Assembly (NCBI GenBank): GCA_023460955.1 | Contig: JAEWOH010000024.1 | Span: forward strand, 62,001-126,000 | Origin: Bacillota bacterium | GTDB lineage: Bacteria > Bacillota > Clostridia > Acetivibrionales > DSM-1351 | DNA: 64,000 nt | Reading direction: 5' to 3' | In this document: positions 28,001-36,065 of the stretch, one piece after another | Layout of the letters: the number at the start of each line of letters is the position of its first letter | How positions within the stretch are numbered: position 1 is the first letter of the stretch | Made by a program: the position numbers and the translations under genes | The notes under the pieces: model-generated | Database searches by the model: none | The model's input: the letters and a program-made list of their open reading frames with translations, nothing else | Told to the model about the DNA's origin: nothing

Positions 28001-30694
28001 GCATGCGCAAAGCTGGTAATTGATGCTGACAACGGAGTTGCAGACTTTATTGATGCCGCCCTTGCTTCTGATGAAGTTCTCCAGACAGTTAAGGCTAATG
28101 TGAACAGTGAAATTGGAAGATTTGTTGAAAAGCTCGACAATGGCAGGCTTGGAGAAGAACAATTCAGAACTGAGGAACGAAGTGTTATTAATAATCTTAA
28201 TATAAACACTGACAGCAACAATATAACCCACAAAAATGCTTTTTGTAAGAGTAATGAACTGGACCCCGACGAAGAGGAGCATATTAATCAGGTTATAAAG
28301 CGGTTAAGCTACTTTAATGGTGTTGGCGGGTTTACTGAGATCGGTGATGAATATGTAATATGCTTAAGGCCGGGTCAAACTACGCCGGCTCCATGGTCTA
28401 ATGTGGTTGCAAATGACAATTTCGGTTTTATATGTACTGAGTCCGGAGGCGGCTTTACCTGGCACCAGAACAGTAGCCAGAATAAGCTCACTACCTGGGC
28501 AAATGATCCTGTACTGGATCAGCCCTCGGAAATTATATTCCTGCATCAGGTGGAAAAAGGTGATATATGGAGTTGTACACCCCAGCCTGCACGGCAGGAA
28601 AATGCATATATAATTCGTCATGGTTATGGCTACAGCTCATACACACAAAGAAACCACGGGCTTGAGCAGGAACTTGTTATGTTTGTTGCTGTAGATGCGC
28701 CTGTAAAGATATGTATTCTGCAGCTGAAAAATATATCAGATGCAGAAACCATACTTGATGCTGCATATTATCTTAAACCTGTGCTTGGGACTGATTCAGG
28801 TCAAACAGCGCCTTATATTGTTACAGATTTTGATAAGGAGCAGGGCTCAATGTTCATTGAAAATGTTTATTCCTCTGACTTCAGAGGGCTAAAGGCCTTC
28901 CTTTGCTGTTCAGAAAATGATATAAGCTATTCCGGACACAGGGCGGAGTTTATTGGAACGGCTATGGATTTATCACGTCCTGAAGGAATGCTAAATCAGC
29001 TTAAGGGTACGGTGGGGGCGGGACTGGATCCCTGCTCAGTGGTTAAAACCCGTATTAGCATTAAGTCTGGAGAGACAAAGCATATTGTTTTCCTGTTCGG
29101 AGAGGAAAAGGCTGAAAAAGCCAGTGAATTGATTAAGTCATATAATACTGTAAACAAGGCCCTGGCAGAACTGGGTTCTGTTAAGGCAAGCTGGAGAAAG
29201 AAACTTAAGCAGATTCAGGTCAATACTCCTGACAAAACAATAAATATACTGCTGAACGGCTGGCTGCAGTATCAGGTATTATCCTGCAGAATATGGGCCA
29301 GATCAGGCTATTATCAGGCCGGAGGTGCTTTTGGTTTCCGTGATCAGCTCCAGGATGTAATGGCAGTTGTATACTCAATGCCTGAAATAACAAAAAACCA
29401 GATTTTGCTCCACTGCAGACACCAGTTTGTTGAAGGTGATGTGCAGCATTGGTGGCACCAGCAAAAAGCAAACGGTATAAGGACAAGATATTCTGATGAC
29501 TTGTTATGGCTGCCTTATGTTACTTGTGACTATATAAATGCTACAGGTGATTACGATATTTTAACTTTGTCGGAGCCTTATTTAAAATCTCCTCTTTTAA
29601 GTGAGGATGAGCATGAAAGATATGAGATTCCTTCAATTGCTGAAGAAGCCGGAACAGTGTACCAGCATTGCATTAAAGCTATAGAAAAAGGCTTGAATTT
29701 TGGTCCGCATGGCATTCCCCTTATGGGAGGCGGGGATTGGAACGACGGTATGAACCTTATCGGAGTAAAAGGCCGCGGAGAAAGTGTGTGGCTGGGCTGG
29801 TTCCTATATTGCGTGCTTATGAGAATGATTCCGGTCTGCAAATACATGGGAGAGGAGCAGAGAGCGGAAGAATACCGGCAGAAGGCTGATAAAATTATTG
29901 AAGCACTTGAATTGGAAGCATGGGATGGCAGCTGGTATAGAAGAGCATATTTTGATGATGGCTCACCTCTGGGTTCCATACAGAATGATGAGGGTAAAAT
30001 TGACTCCCTGTCACAGTCCTGGGCGGCAATATCAACAGCTGCCAAAGAGAGCCGGGTTGAAGAGGCCATGAGTGCGCTGGAAAAATATTTGATTGATAGA
30101 AAGAACGGCTTGATTAAGCTGCTTACACCTCCCTTTTATGATGGCGAACAGAACCCGGGTTATATAAAGGGTTACCTGCCCGGGGTAAGGGAAAACGGGG
30201 GGCAATATACTCATGCCGCAACCTGGGTGATATATGCCTTTTCAAAGTTGGGCAACGGAGAACAGGCGTGGGAGCTGTATGATATGATTAATCCGATTAA
30301 TCATTCCAGAACAGATATTGAAAGAAATACCTACAAGGTGGAACCTTATGTTATGGCTGCAGATGTTTATGCAGTATATCCAAATGAGGGGCGGGGAGGC
30401 TGGACATGGTACACCGGGGCCGCAGGCTGGATGTACCGCATAGGTCTTGAGCATATTCTTGGAATGAAAAAACAGGGTAACAATCTGATTATAGATCCAT
30501 GTATCCCTAAGAAGCTGAACGAGTACTCCGTAAAGTATACTTTTGGTGCCGCTCTTTATGATATAACTGTTTCTAACCAGAGCCATCTGAATAGAGGTGT
30601 TAAGACCATAATTCTTGACGGGAAACCAATTACGGGCAATCAGTTCGAACTTCTGGATGACGGACAGGTGCATAAGGTTGAGGCAATAATTTAG
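22058..30694 (+). CDS. Cyclic beta-1,2-glucan synthase (GT84 with GH94 domain)
   Basis: Giant inner-membrane enzyme, 2878 residues, of the NdvB/ChvB type. These enzymes polymerise UDP-glucose into a protein-linked beta-1,2-glucan and release it as a ring. In order: an N-terminal membrane anchor (about 1-20); hydrophobic helices around 408-470; a GT84 glycosyltransferase domain with LDADTQLPP near 632 and RLHRWTRGDWQ near 777; more helices (about 805-990); a glucoamylase-like domain from about 1010 (CYFDEFAGPEENYLP) to about 1490 (YMVHHQGMSML); two beta-sandwich regions; and a C-terminal GH94 phosphorylase-like domain with GGGDWNDGMN near 2557, which sets chain length in family members. No ndvA-like exporter gene is adjacent. 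A linear beta-1,2-glucan product is an alternative. Confidence 0.88.
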   Translation: MNIPILLIIILLTAILTAIITWVNKHSSFEFQIEDVVLCSDELERHAEELAKTQKTIKRKNSIRRVSKRVESKYQGILDTYESLNRDVSAAFPIPPAAEWLLDNFYIVEEQKCILIKELNEIRKAVPVLSEGTYRGYPRIYSIAVEIVSHMDGNANERTIHDFVTAYQRHVFLSIEELWLLTLMVKAALMEKLWVVCQRMNSTRKDWYKAQEISNMIKGFEHDCDAFRSQITGLDDLSPAFVEFLIKKLRKEGSKTLWMIECIDGILVQKSSNTDSYISKDHHNQAVTQVSIGNVINSLRALSGYDSTALFEGLCEVERLLKLDPSGIYPEMEFNSRNYYRNVVVELAEKYNTTEINIARLSCEYAGEATDGTPDRHVGHYLIGNGQARLYSEFNKKQEKLGDYKPFYKRHSVKLFLLAVVVLTFCISIIPARYGLKREEDFVKVFVVILSILSLIPASEIATALINSLLSRTIIPARFPKLELKNSIPEEMATMVIVPTLIPNVKRTLELINNLEVFYLANRDKNIYFTLVGDFKDSDTETNPEDSDILTNAFQRIESLNKKYVTDGTHIFFFLCRKRQFNEKQQKWMGWERKRGAIIEFNRVLRGNKDTSYSYNSVELEAIPKVKYVITLDADTQLPPESAKQLIGTIAHPMNKAVIDNETGLVTEGYGILQPRINVNIESSNASLFTKIFAGQGGIDPYTTTVSDVYQDAFGEGIFTGKGIYDVDIFQQTLDQAIPENTVLSHDLLEGSYLRTGLVTDIELIDGYPAKYNSFMMRLHRWTRGDWQLLPWITGKNNLSLLSKWKMLDNLRRSLVYPVLAIMLILALLTLPKSSSAFVWLGIASLCAPIFSYIVYLIFVGDYRVYITKRSATVFTGLKAILLQIGLMLTFAPYQAWLMADAIIKTLGRVLITRKNLLEWVTAADMELALKNDLGSYYRRMWFAPLYGVAVFASVLLVYKDYILVSLAVLVLWLISPWVAYYISRPAKNRTESLSEHSNYELKLLARKTWCYFDEFAGPEENYLPADNFQEEPYKGAAHRTSPTNIGILLVSHLAARDMGYINSIDLLQRITNTVDTIDKLQKWNGHLYNWYNTTNLEVLRPKFVSTVDSGNFAGYLMVLEEGLRQYGEKAIYDQTNLEAFLDLLELCNREINEEKPYFDIEVLRKLVLNTATKDAADKAANKAADLEQSCIQMCDNIVKYLNELDPESKKGYWLIKLTAALDEFHRLYGEFGTALFDSFNKIPELQVQLKNLRKRLEVLLEDIQFKSLYDPRRSLFAIGFEVEEGHLSRSFYDLFASESRQTSLVAIAKGEVEKQHWFKLGRKLTRVEGDRGLVSWTGTMFEYLMPKLVIKSYPNTLIEKTYKFVVNTQIKYSEAQGLPWGISESCYHAFDIALNYQYRAFGVPYLGLKRGLVNDMVIAPYATIMAIDIAPWECWKNIIKLRKLGAEGKFGFYEALDFTDSRLKEGQKCAIVKSYMVHHQGMSMLAFVNYFKENIMQKRFHSNPKIKAVDTLLQEKFPAHVIISKEHREKPLFNYRKQSNSEETVIRSFTKLDTIPGLHLLTNGSYNVMLSDRGSGFARCNSLSVYRWANDYMASSGAFIYLRNVNSNDFWSTTYNPINTAPEAYKVIFSPHKAEFIRREGNIETNTEVLVSAEDNTEIRRVSIHNHSSAKRTVELTSYMEVVLIQPESDNAHPAFSKLFVKTEYISEYNGLLAMRRKRDDVKQTVWGYHAVSTDGQIQGNIEYETDRSQFIGRNRSLSHPKAMEPDQPLSNSVGPVLDPVFSLRIRVCIDPGETAVVNFAIGTCDTRRVAVDMLEKYSDVAAAERVIEMAWTRSVVEAGFINISGNDERAYFHLLPKLLYGLDRREQADYIKANRLSQPDLWPFGISGDVPIVLVTVKSRDSFEEIRWALKLHDFLRLKGISFDLVILMIDQESYIQPLFEMIRDLAVSGRSYDLMDRRGGIFIRDEKQMTPDQRNLLYACAKLVIDADNGVADFIDAALASDEVLQTVKANVNSEIGRFVEKLDNGRLGEEQFRTEERSVINNLNINTDSNNITHKNAFCKSNELDPDEEEHINQVIKRLSYFNGVGGFTEIGDEYVICLRPGQTTPAPWSNVVANDNFGFICTESGGGFTWHQNSSQNKLTTWANDPVLDQPSEIIFLHQVEKGDIWSCTPQPARQENAYIIRHGYGYSSYTQRNHGLEQELVMFVAVDAPVKICILQLKNISDAETILDAAYYLKPVLGTDSGQTAPYIVTDFDKEQGSMFIENVYSSDFRGLKAFLCCSENDISYSGHRAEFIGTAMDLSRPEGMLNQLKGTVGAGLDPCSVVKTRISIKSGETKHIVFLFGEEKAEKASELIKSYNTVNKALAELGSVKASWRKKLKQIQVNTPDKTINILLNGWLQYQVLSCRIWARSGYYQAGGAFGFRDQLQDVMAVVYSMPEITKNQILLHCRHQFVEGDVQHWWHQQKANGIRTRYSDDLLWLPYVTCDYINATGDYDILTLSEPYLKSPLLSEDEHERYEIPSIAEEAGTVYQHCIKAIEKGLNFGPHGIPLMGGGDWNDGMNLIGVKGRGESVWLGWFLYCVLMRMIPVCKYMGEEQRAEEYRQKADKIIEALELEAWDGSWYRRAYFDDGSPLGSIQNDEGKIDSLSQSWAAISTAAKESRVEEAMSALEKYLIDRKNGLIKLLTPPFYDGEQNPGYIKGYLPGVRENGGQYTHAATWVIYAFSKLGNGEQAWELYDMINPINHSRTDIERNTYKVEPYVMAADVYAVYPNEGRGGWTWYTGAAGWMYRIGLEHILGMKKQGNNLIIDPCIPKKLNEYSVKYTFGAALYDITVSNQSHLNRGVKTIILDGKPITGNQFELLDDGQVHKVEAII

Positions 30695-30740
30695 TTTTTT
30701 ACAAATCAGAGGGTAATGCTGGCACGGTTATTAGCTTGGC

Positions 30741-30764
30741 ATTACGTTGGTTATTACGTTGGTT
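30741..30764 (+). repeat. Tandem 12-base repeat, two copies
   Basis: ATTACGTTGGTT occurs twice in direct tandem between the glucan synthase stop codon and its terminator. Probably a minor slippage product. Confidence 0.5.
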
Positions 30765-30769
30765 ATTAT

Positions 30770-30806
30770 AAGGAGTTTACTGAAGAAAATCAGGGACTCC
30801 TTTTTT
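30770..30806 (+). terminator. Terminator of the glucan synthase gene
   Basis: A 7-bp outer stem AAGGAGT/ACTCCTT (30770-30776 with 30796-30802) and an inner CTGA/TCAG pairing, ending in a T run to 30806. Confidence 0.75.
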
Positions 30807-30854
30807 ATATATCGTTTAATCAGAAACATTTAACATAACTTTACTCGTGTGGCA

Positions 30855-30884
30855 TTTACATCCCCCGCTTTAGTATGCTATATT
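30855..30884 (+). promoter_or_regulatory. Candidate sigma-A promoter for icd
   Basis: TTTACA (30855-30860), an 18-base spacer and TATATT (30879-30884), about 90 bases before the start codon. Confidence 0.4.
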
Positions 30885-30973
30885 AATGAATGACCAAGCA
30901 CAATTTATAACTATAGAGTTAACTAATAATACAAATAAAACAAATAAAAAATTTAGTAAAAAGGAGTATGTGT

Positions 30974-32179
30974 ATGGCTAAAATTATAATGAAAACTCCA
31001 CTTGTTGAAATGGATGGAGACGAAATGACCAGAGTTATCTGGAAAATGATAAAGGATATTTTATTGCTGCCTTATATCGATCTGAAAACAGAATATTATG
31101 ACCTGGGTCTTGAGTACAGAGAACAAACTGGCGATCAGGTAACGGTAGATTCAGCTATTGCAACAAAAAAATACGGAGTTGCTGTAAAGTGTGCGACAAT
31201 AACTCCAAATGCTGAAAGAGTTAAAGAATATAACCTCACAGAAATGTGGAAGAGTCCAAATGGAACCATAAGAGCAATTCTTGATGGTACAGTTTTCCGT
31301 GCTCCCATACTTTTAAACAGCATTAAGCCCTTTGTAAAGACATGGGCTAAACCTATTACTATTGCGAGACATGCTTACGGTGATGTATACAGGGATGTTG
31401 AATACCGTGTACCCGGAGCTGGAAAAGCTGAACTTGTTTTTACAAATGAAAAGGGTGAAGAAACCCGTCAGACAATCCACGATTTTGATGGTGCAGGAGT
31501 TATCCTCGGCATGCACAATATTGACAAGTCTATTGAAAGCTTTGCGAGATCCTGCTTTAACTATGCACTTGACCAGAAGCAGGATATATGGTTTGCTACA
31601 AAGGATACTATTTCCAAGAAATATGACCATACCTTCAAGGATATCTTCCAGGAAATATACGAGAAGGAATATGATGAAAAGTTCAAGGCTGCCGGCATAG
31701 AATACTTCTATACCTTGATCGACGATGCGGTTGCAAGAGTTATAAGATCTGAAGGAGGCTTTATATGGGCTTGCAAAAACTATGACGGTGATGTTATGTC
31801 AGACATGGTTGCAACCGCTTTCGGAAGCCTTGCAATGATGACCTCAATACTTGTATCCCCTGAAGGCTACTATGAATACGAGGCAGCTCACGGAACTGTA
31901 CAGCGCCATTATTACCAGCACCTGAAAGGACAGGAAACCTCCACAAATTCTATGGCAACACTGTTTGCCTGGACCGGCGCGCTTCGTAAAAGAGGTGAAC
32001 TGGACGGAATTCAGGAACTCATTGATTTTGCTGACAAAATGGATAAGGCCTCACTTCAGACCATTGAAAACGGCATCATGACAAAAGATTTGGCACAGCT
32101 CTCGGACCTCAAGGAAATAAAGACCGTTAACACTGAGGACTTCCTTAAGGAAGTAAAGAAAACCTTTGATGCAATGTAA
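30974..32179 (+). CDS. icd: NADP-dependent isocitrate dehydrogenase
   Basis: Oxidatively decarboxylates isocitrate to 2-oxoglutarate. The 401-residue sequence starts KTPLVEMDGDEMTRVIW and has WKSPNGTIRAILDGTVFR. It is the homodimeric type II subfamily shared with eukaryotic NADP enzymes rather than the E. coli Icd type. Substrate Arg and acidic metal ligands are in place (DDAVARVIRSEGGFIWACKNYDGDVMSD region). AAGGAG at 30961-30966 fits the ATG at 30974 and is too close to the ATG at 30968. With citrate synthase at 36.9 kb it forms the oxidative branch to glutamate. Confidence 0.93.
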   Translation: MAKIIMKTPLVEMDGDEMTRVIWKMIKDILLLPYIDLKTEYYDLGLEYREQTGDQVTVDSAIATKKYGVAVKCATITPNAERVKEYNLTEMWKSPNGTIRAILDGTVFRAPILLNSIKPFVKTWAKPITIARHAYGDVYRDVEYRVPGAGKAELVFTNEKGEETRQTIHDFDGAGVILGMHNIDKSIESFARSCFNYALDQKQDIWFATKDTISKKYDHTFKDIFQEIYEKEYDEKFKAAGIEYFYTLIDDAVARVIRSEGGFIWACKNYDGDVMSDMVATAFGSLAMMTSILVSPEGYYEYEAAHGTVQRHYYQHLKGQETSTNSMATLFAWTGALRKRGELDGIQELIDFADKMDKASLQTIENGIMTKDLAQLSDLKEIKTVNTEDFLKEVKKTFDAM

Positions 32180-32214
32180 GGCGGAATAAATCAATACTAT
32201 TAACTTTTACAAGA

Positions 32215-32268
32215 AGCAATGACTTAAAATACAGCAATGACTTATAATACAGCAATGACTTATAATAC
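32215..32268 (+). repeat. Tandem 18-base repeat, three copies
   Basis: AGCAATGACTTATAATAC is repeated three times head to tail (32215-32232, 32233-32250, 32251-32268); the first unit differs by one base. It is non-coding, directly after icd. Each unit contains a TATAAT-like hexamer. Confidence 0.85.
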
Positions 32269-32310
32269 TTGGATAAATTTTTGAAATGTAAATAATTTTA
32301 AAAAAATCAT

Positions 32311-32351
32311 AAACACTAGTAAAATCAGATCATCCTGTTTTACTGGTGTTT
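32311..32351 (+). terminator. Terminator after icd
   Basis: A 14-bp stem with one G-T pair (32311-32324 with 32338-32351) and a 13-base loop, AT-rich with A and T ends. Confidence 0.6.
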
Positions 32352-32545
32352 ATTGTTGTACGGAAAAGAACACCGGGAAACACAATTATTTATTAAGATT
32401 TGAACATTTATTAGTAATTATGCTTTAATTTGCTTATTGGTGTTTTATTTATCCATAAATATATGGTAAAATGATTTTTATAATTTATCAGCTTGCAATT
32501 ATTTTAGATTAGTTAATTAATAAAATATAAATCAGGAGGAATTTT

Positions 32546-33556
32546 ATGAATAATACGACTATACCTGCTGGCTATAAATCTGGTCTTGACATTCGTATGA
32601 CAGAAGTTGCCATAAAGCAGATTAAAGATTATTTTGAAAGTGAGCTTGCAAAGGAATTGAATCTGACAAGAGTTTCGGCACCATTATTTGTAAAGCCCGA
32701 AACCGGTTTGAATGATAACCTCAATGGAGTTGAACGCCCTGTTGCTTTTGATGTTAAGGGTATCGGAGGGGATACCGTTGAAGTTGTACATTCACTTGCA
32801 AAGTGGAAAAGAATGGCTCTTAGACGTTATGGTTTCTCTTCAGGAGAAGGCTTATATACAGATATGAACGCAATCAGAAGAGACGAGGATCTGGATAATC
32901 TTCACTCCGTATATGTTGATCAATGGGATTGGGAAAAAATTATTGATAAAAATCAAAGAACAGAAGATACTTTAAAGAGTATAGTCAGTCAGATATTCGC
33001 TGTTTTTAAGAGAACTGAGAAATATATAACAGGAATTTATTCCGAGCTAATTAGTTATCTGCCGGAAGATATTTTCTTTGTAACTACTCAGGAGCTTGAA
33101 GACATGTATCCCGAGTTAACACCTAAGGAAAGAGAAAGAATGCTTGCAAAGGAAAAGAAGGCAATATTCATCATGAAGATTGGAGATACACTGAAATCAG
33201 GTATGAAGCATGATGGAAGAGCTCCTGACTATGATGATTGGGCACTTAACGGAGATATAGTATTTTATTACCCTGTGCTTGATATCGCTTACGAAGTATC
33301 ATCGATGGGAATACGTGTTGACGAGGACTCACTTCAGATTCAGCTAAAGAAAGCCGGCTGTGAAGATAGAAGGAACTTACCTTTCCATTCTCAGCTTCTG
33401 AATAAAGAGCTTCCGTACACAATCGGAGGAGGAATCGGACAGTCAAGAATTTGTATGTTCTTCCTTGGTAAGGCTCATATAGGTGAGGTTCAAGCCTCAG
33501 TTTGGGATAATGAAATGATTAGGGAATGTTCTGAAAATAATATTGACCTTTTATAA
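32546..33556 (+). CDS. asnA: Aspartate-ammonia ligase (asparagine synthetase A)
   Basis: Makes asparagine from aspartate, ammonia and ATP. The 336 residues have the class II aminoacyl-tRNA synthetase-like fold of AsnA, with FVKPETGLNDNLNGVERPV (about residues 48-66) and the conserved C-terminal GGGIGQSRICMF. An AGGAGG site precedes the ATG. The asparaginyl-tRNA synthetase gene follows after 83 bases, so asparagine synthesis and charging are probably cotranscribed. Confidence 0.95.
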   Translation: MNNTTIPAGYKSGLDIRMTEVAIKQIKDYFESELAKELNLTRVSAPLFVKPETGLNDNLNGVERPVAFDVKGIGGDTVEVVHSLAKWKRMALRRYGFSSGEGLYTDMNAIRRDEDLDNLHSVYVDQWDWEKIIDKNQRTEDTLKSIVSQIFAVFKRTEKYITGIYSELISYLPEDIFFVTTQELEDMYPELTPKERERMLAKEKKAIFIMKIGDTLKSGMKHDGRAPDYDDWALNGDIVFYYPVLDIAYEVSSMGIRVDEDSLQIQLKKAGCEDRRNLPFHSQLLNKELPYTIGGGIGQSRICMFFLGKAHIGEVQASVWDNEMIRECSENNIDLL

Positions 33557-33639
33557 AATAACATTATATTATTACTTAGATGCTAAAGTTAACAAGTCTT
33601 TACAAAGGGACGCTGTTTGGCAGCGGAATGGAGATTAGG

Positions 33640-35034
33640 ATGAGTTATATAGAAATAAAAAAACTGTTTAGAGAACCACAGGCTTTTATAGGAAAAACAA
33701 TTACTGTTCCGGGCTGGGTAAAAACTGTCCGTGATTCCAAGACCTTCGGATTTATTGAATTAAACGACGGCACTTTTTTCAGAAACCTCCAGGTTGTTTT
33801 TGAAGAAGGAAAACTCGAAAATTTCAAGGAAGTAGCAAAATTAACCGTGGGCTCTGCAATAGAGGTTGAAGGTGAGTTGGTCGAGACACCAAATGCAAAG
33901 CAGCCCTTCGAGCTTAAGGCAACAAAAATAGCTATTGAAAATATGTGCCCTACAGATTATCAATTGCAAAAGAAGAGGCACTCCTTTGAGTTTTTAAGAA
34001 CAATAGCACACTTAAGGCCGAGGACCAACACTTTTTCAGCAGTGTTCAGAGTGAGATCCCTGGCGGCTTTTGCCATACACAAATTCTTTCAGGAGAGAGG
34101 CTTTGTATATGTTCATACTCCTCTGATAACCGGCAGTGATGCTGAGGGTGCAGGTCAGATGTTCAAGGTAACCACCCTTGATATGAAAAACCCTCCAAAG
34201 ACTCAGGACGGTGCAATAGACTATTCTCAGGATTTCTTTGAAAAAGAAACCAGCCTGACAGTTAGCGGACAGCTTACTGGTGAAGCATATGCACTGGCAT
34301 TCAAGAATATCTACACCTTTGGTCCAACCTTCAGAGCTGAAAATTCAAATACAGCACGTCACGCCGCAGAGTTTTGGATGATCGAGCCTGAAATAGCATT
34401 TTCGGATTTGAAGGACGACATGATGCTGGCGGAGGATATGCTGAAATATATCATTAATTATGTTTTGGAAAATGCTCCTGAAGAAATGGAGTTTTTCAAC
34501 AGTTTTGTCGATAAGACATTGCTGGAGCGCCTCAATAATGTTGTAAAATCAGATTTTGCTCACATAACCTATACTGAGGCTATTGAACTGCTTCAGAAGA
34601 ACAAGGATAAATTCGAATATCCTGTAGAATGGGGCAGTGACTTACAGACAGAGCATGAAAGATATATAACCGAACAGATATTTAAAAAGCCGGTGTTTGT
34701 TACAGATTATCCAAAGGAAATCAAAGCCTTCTATATGAGAATAAATGAAGATAACAAGACTGTAGCAGCTATGGACCTTTTAGTGCCGGGTGTTGGTGAA
34801 ATCATTGGTGGAAGCCAGAGAGAAGAACGTCTTGATGTTCTCGAAAAGAAAATGGACGAAATGGGACTTAACAAAGAGGATTACTGGTGGTATCTCGAAC
34901 TGAGAAAGTTCGGAGGAACTAAGCACGCAGGCTTCGGTCTTGGTTTTGAACGAGCTATAATGTATTTAACAGGTATATCAAATATCAGAGATGTAATTCC
35001 ATTCCCAAGAACGACAGGAAACTGTGAGTTCTAG
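33640..35034 (+). CDS. asnS: Asparagine-tRNA ligase
   Basis: Class IIb aminoacyl-tRNA synthetase, 464 residues. The N-terminal OB-fold anticodon domain (about 1-105, with TVPGWVKTVRDSKTFGFIEL) is followed by the catalytic domain. Motif 2 is around FRAENSNTARHAAEFWMIE and motif 3 is GLGFERAIMYL near the end. The ATG at 33640 has GGAG at 33630-33633; the longer in-frame start at 33580 would add 20 residues without family support. Partner gene of asnA upstream. Confidence 0.95.
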   Translation: MSYIEIKKLFREPQAFIGKTITVPGWVKTVRDSKTFGFIELNDGTFFRNLQVVFEEGKLENFKEVAKLTVGSAIEVEGELVETPNAKQPFELKATKIAIENMCPTDYQLQKKRHSFEFLRTIAHLRPRTNTFSAVFRVRSLAAFAIHKFFQERGFVYVHTPLITGSDAEGAGQMFKVTTLDMKNPPKTQDGAIDYSQDFFEKETSLTVSGQLTGEAYALAFKNIYTFGPTFRAENSNTARHAAEFWMIEPEIAFSDLKDDMMLAEDMLKYIINYVLENAPEEMEFFNSFVDKTLLERLNNVVKSDFAHITYTEAIELLQKNKDKFEYPVEWGSDLQTEHERYITEQIFKKPVFVTDYPKEIKAFYMRINEDNKTVAAMDLLVPGVGEIIGGSQREERLDVLEKKMDEMGLNKEDYWWYLELRKFGGTKHAGFGLGFERAIMYLTGISNIRDVIPFPRTTGNCEF

Positions 35035-35066
35035 AAACGCTAATATTCACATATTGATAAAGTAAT

Positions 35067-35097
35067 AAAAAAAGGACATTATGAATGTCCTTTTTTT
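35067..35097. terminator. Bidirectional terminator after asnS
   Basis: A perfect 14-bp stem (35067-35080 with 35084-35097) with a 3-base loop and flanking A7/T7 tracts, between convergent genes. Confidence 0.85.
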
Positions 35098-35149
35098 ATA
35101 CAATTATTTGATTCTATACTTATAATTAACGGCTTTTTAAATTTTTTTC

Positions 35150-35815
35150 TTAAAAATCTCTTAAGTACGTTGTTCCGTCCATTGGGATATAAACCTCAAT
35201 AGAAGAAGGAACCTGACCGAACATTCCTACGGCATAGAAGGAGAGATTTCTTCTGGGGAGCAGGCGTACATTTGGCAGATTAGCCACTATAACAGGTGTC
35301 CCCGTAGGAGTAACCGCCAGATTGTAGCGTCCAGGAAGCATAGGTCTGTAATCGCTTACTTCGGTATAGCTGATATCCTTGAAAAGTTCCTGACCTCCTC
35401 GTAAACTGAGACTCAAGCCAGGCGCATTCGGAGAGAGGTTAATAAACCTTATATTGGTTCTTCCAGCCGAAACAGGTTCATATTCATCTTCTACCGGCAA
35501 AATTCCTATTCTGGGGAGAATACCGATTACGCAAAGTGTATAAACTTTCTCTGCTGCAACAGGAATATTTACTCTTAGTACAGGAGATTGATGCAACCCT
35601 ACCGGGAATGCTTCAATTACGTATGTTCCGGCATCGACGGCAATATAATCTGTAAACTGTCCAAATGCAAGTCTTCGCGCAACATTCCTGCCGTTTGCAT
35701 AAATATCTACCTCAGGGGCCCCAGGAGCAGCATGAAAAACCCTTATATAAGATTTACCGGGTATCTGTCTTTCCTCCAAACAATCCTCAGTATAATAAAA
35801 GCTCTCGTTTGTCAT
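35150..35815 (-). CDS. DUF4397 domain protein
   Basis: A 221-residue protein with two repeats of the DUF4397 beta-sandwich. The first starts at SYIRVFHAAPGAPEVDIY (about residues 23-40) and the second at TNIRFINLSPNAPGLSL in the middle. Such domains are usually found in exported proteins, but this one has no signal peptide, and the first ~20 residues are polar and acidic. The ATG at 35815 has GGTGGTG at 35827-35821 in front. Function unknown; a cell or spore surface role is only a guess. Confidence 0.8.
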   Translation of the reverse strand: MTNESFYYTEDCLEERQIPGKSYIRVFHAAPGAPEVDIYANGRNVARRLAFGQFTDYIAVDAGTYVIEAFPVGLHQSPVLRVNIPVAAEKVYTLCVIGILPRIGILPVEDEYEPVSAGRTNIRFINLSPNAPGLSLSLRGGQELFKDISYTEVSDYRPMLPGRYNLAVTPTGTPVIVANLPNVRLLPRRNLSFYAVGMFGQVPSSIEVYIPMDGTTYLRDF

Positions 35816-35937
35816 AATTTCACCACCATACATGAAAATATTAGAATTGTTATTCTATTTTAATATATGCTGTCTTGTTCTAAAGGGTTAACATAAATTA
35901 TATAAAGGGTAAGTGAAGGACTACTGGTTTATCGTAC

Positions 35938-35966
35938 TTGCGGCAAAATAACAGCTATGGTATAAT
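35938..35966 (+). promoter_or_regulatory. Sigma-A promoter of the SEC-C protein gene
   Basis: TTGCGG (35938-35943), a 17-base spacer and consensus TATAAT (35961-35966), about 100 bases before the start codon. Confidence 0.55.
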
Positions 35967-36065
35967 ACCAAGGGATTGATAGCCGCAAGCGTCCTTTCAT
36001 TACATTTAATGTGTGTGAATGCTGCCGGCAAATACTTTGATTTAGGATGAAAGGGAGTAATTGTT

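Larger units (their letters stand above)
32180..32545 (+). other. icd-asnA intergenic region
   Basis: A 366-base AT-rich gap. It holds an 18-base tandem repeat (32215-32268) and a terminator hairpin (32311-32351), listed separately. The remainder, up to the AGGAGG before asnA, shows no T-box consensus and no gene. Confidence 0.5.

Noticed and set aside
32215..32268. CRISPR array
   Set aside because: Units are directly adjacent with no spacers, and no cas genes are present.
32352..32545. T-box riboswitch upstream of asnA-asnS
   Set aside because: Expected for asparagine genes, but the T-box consensus and antiterminator were not found in the leader.
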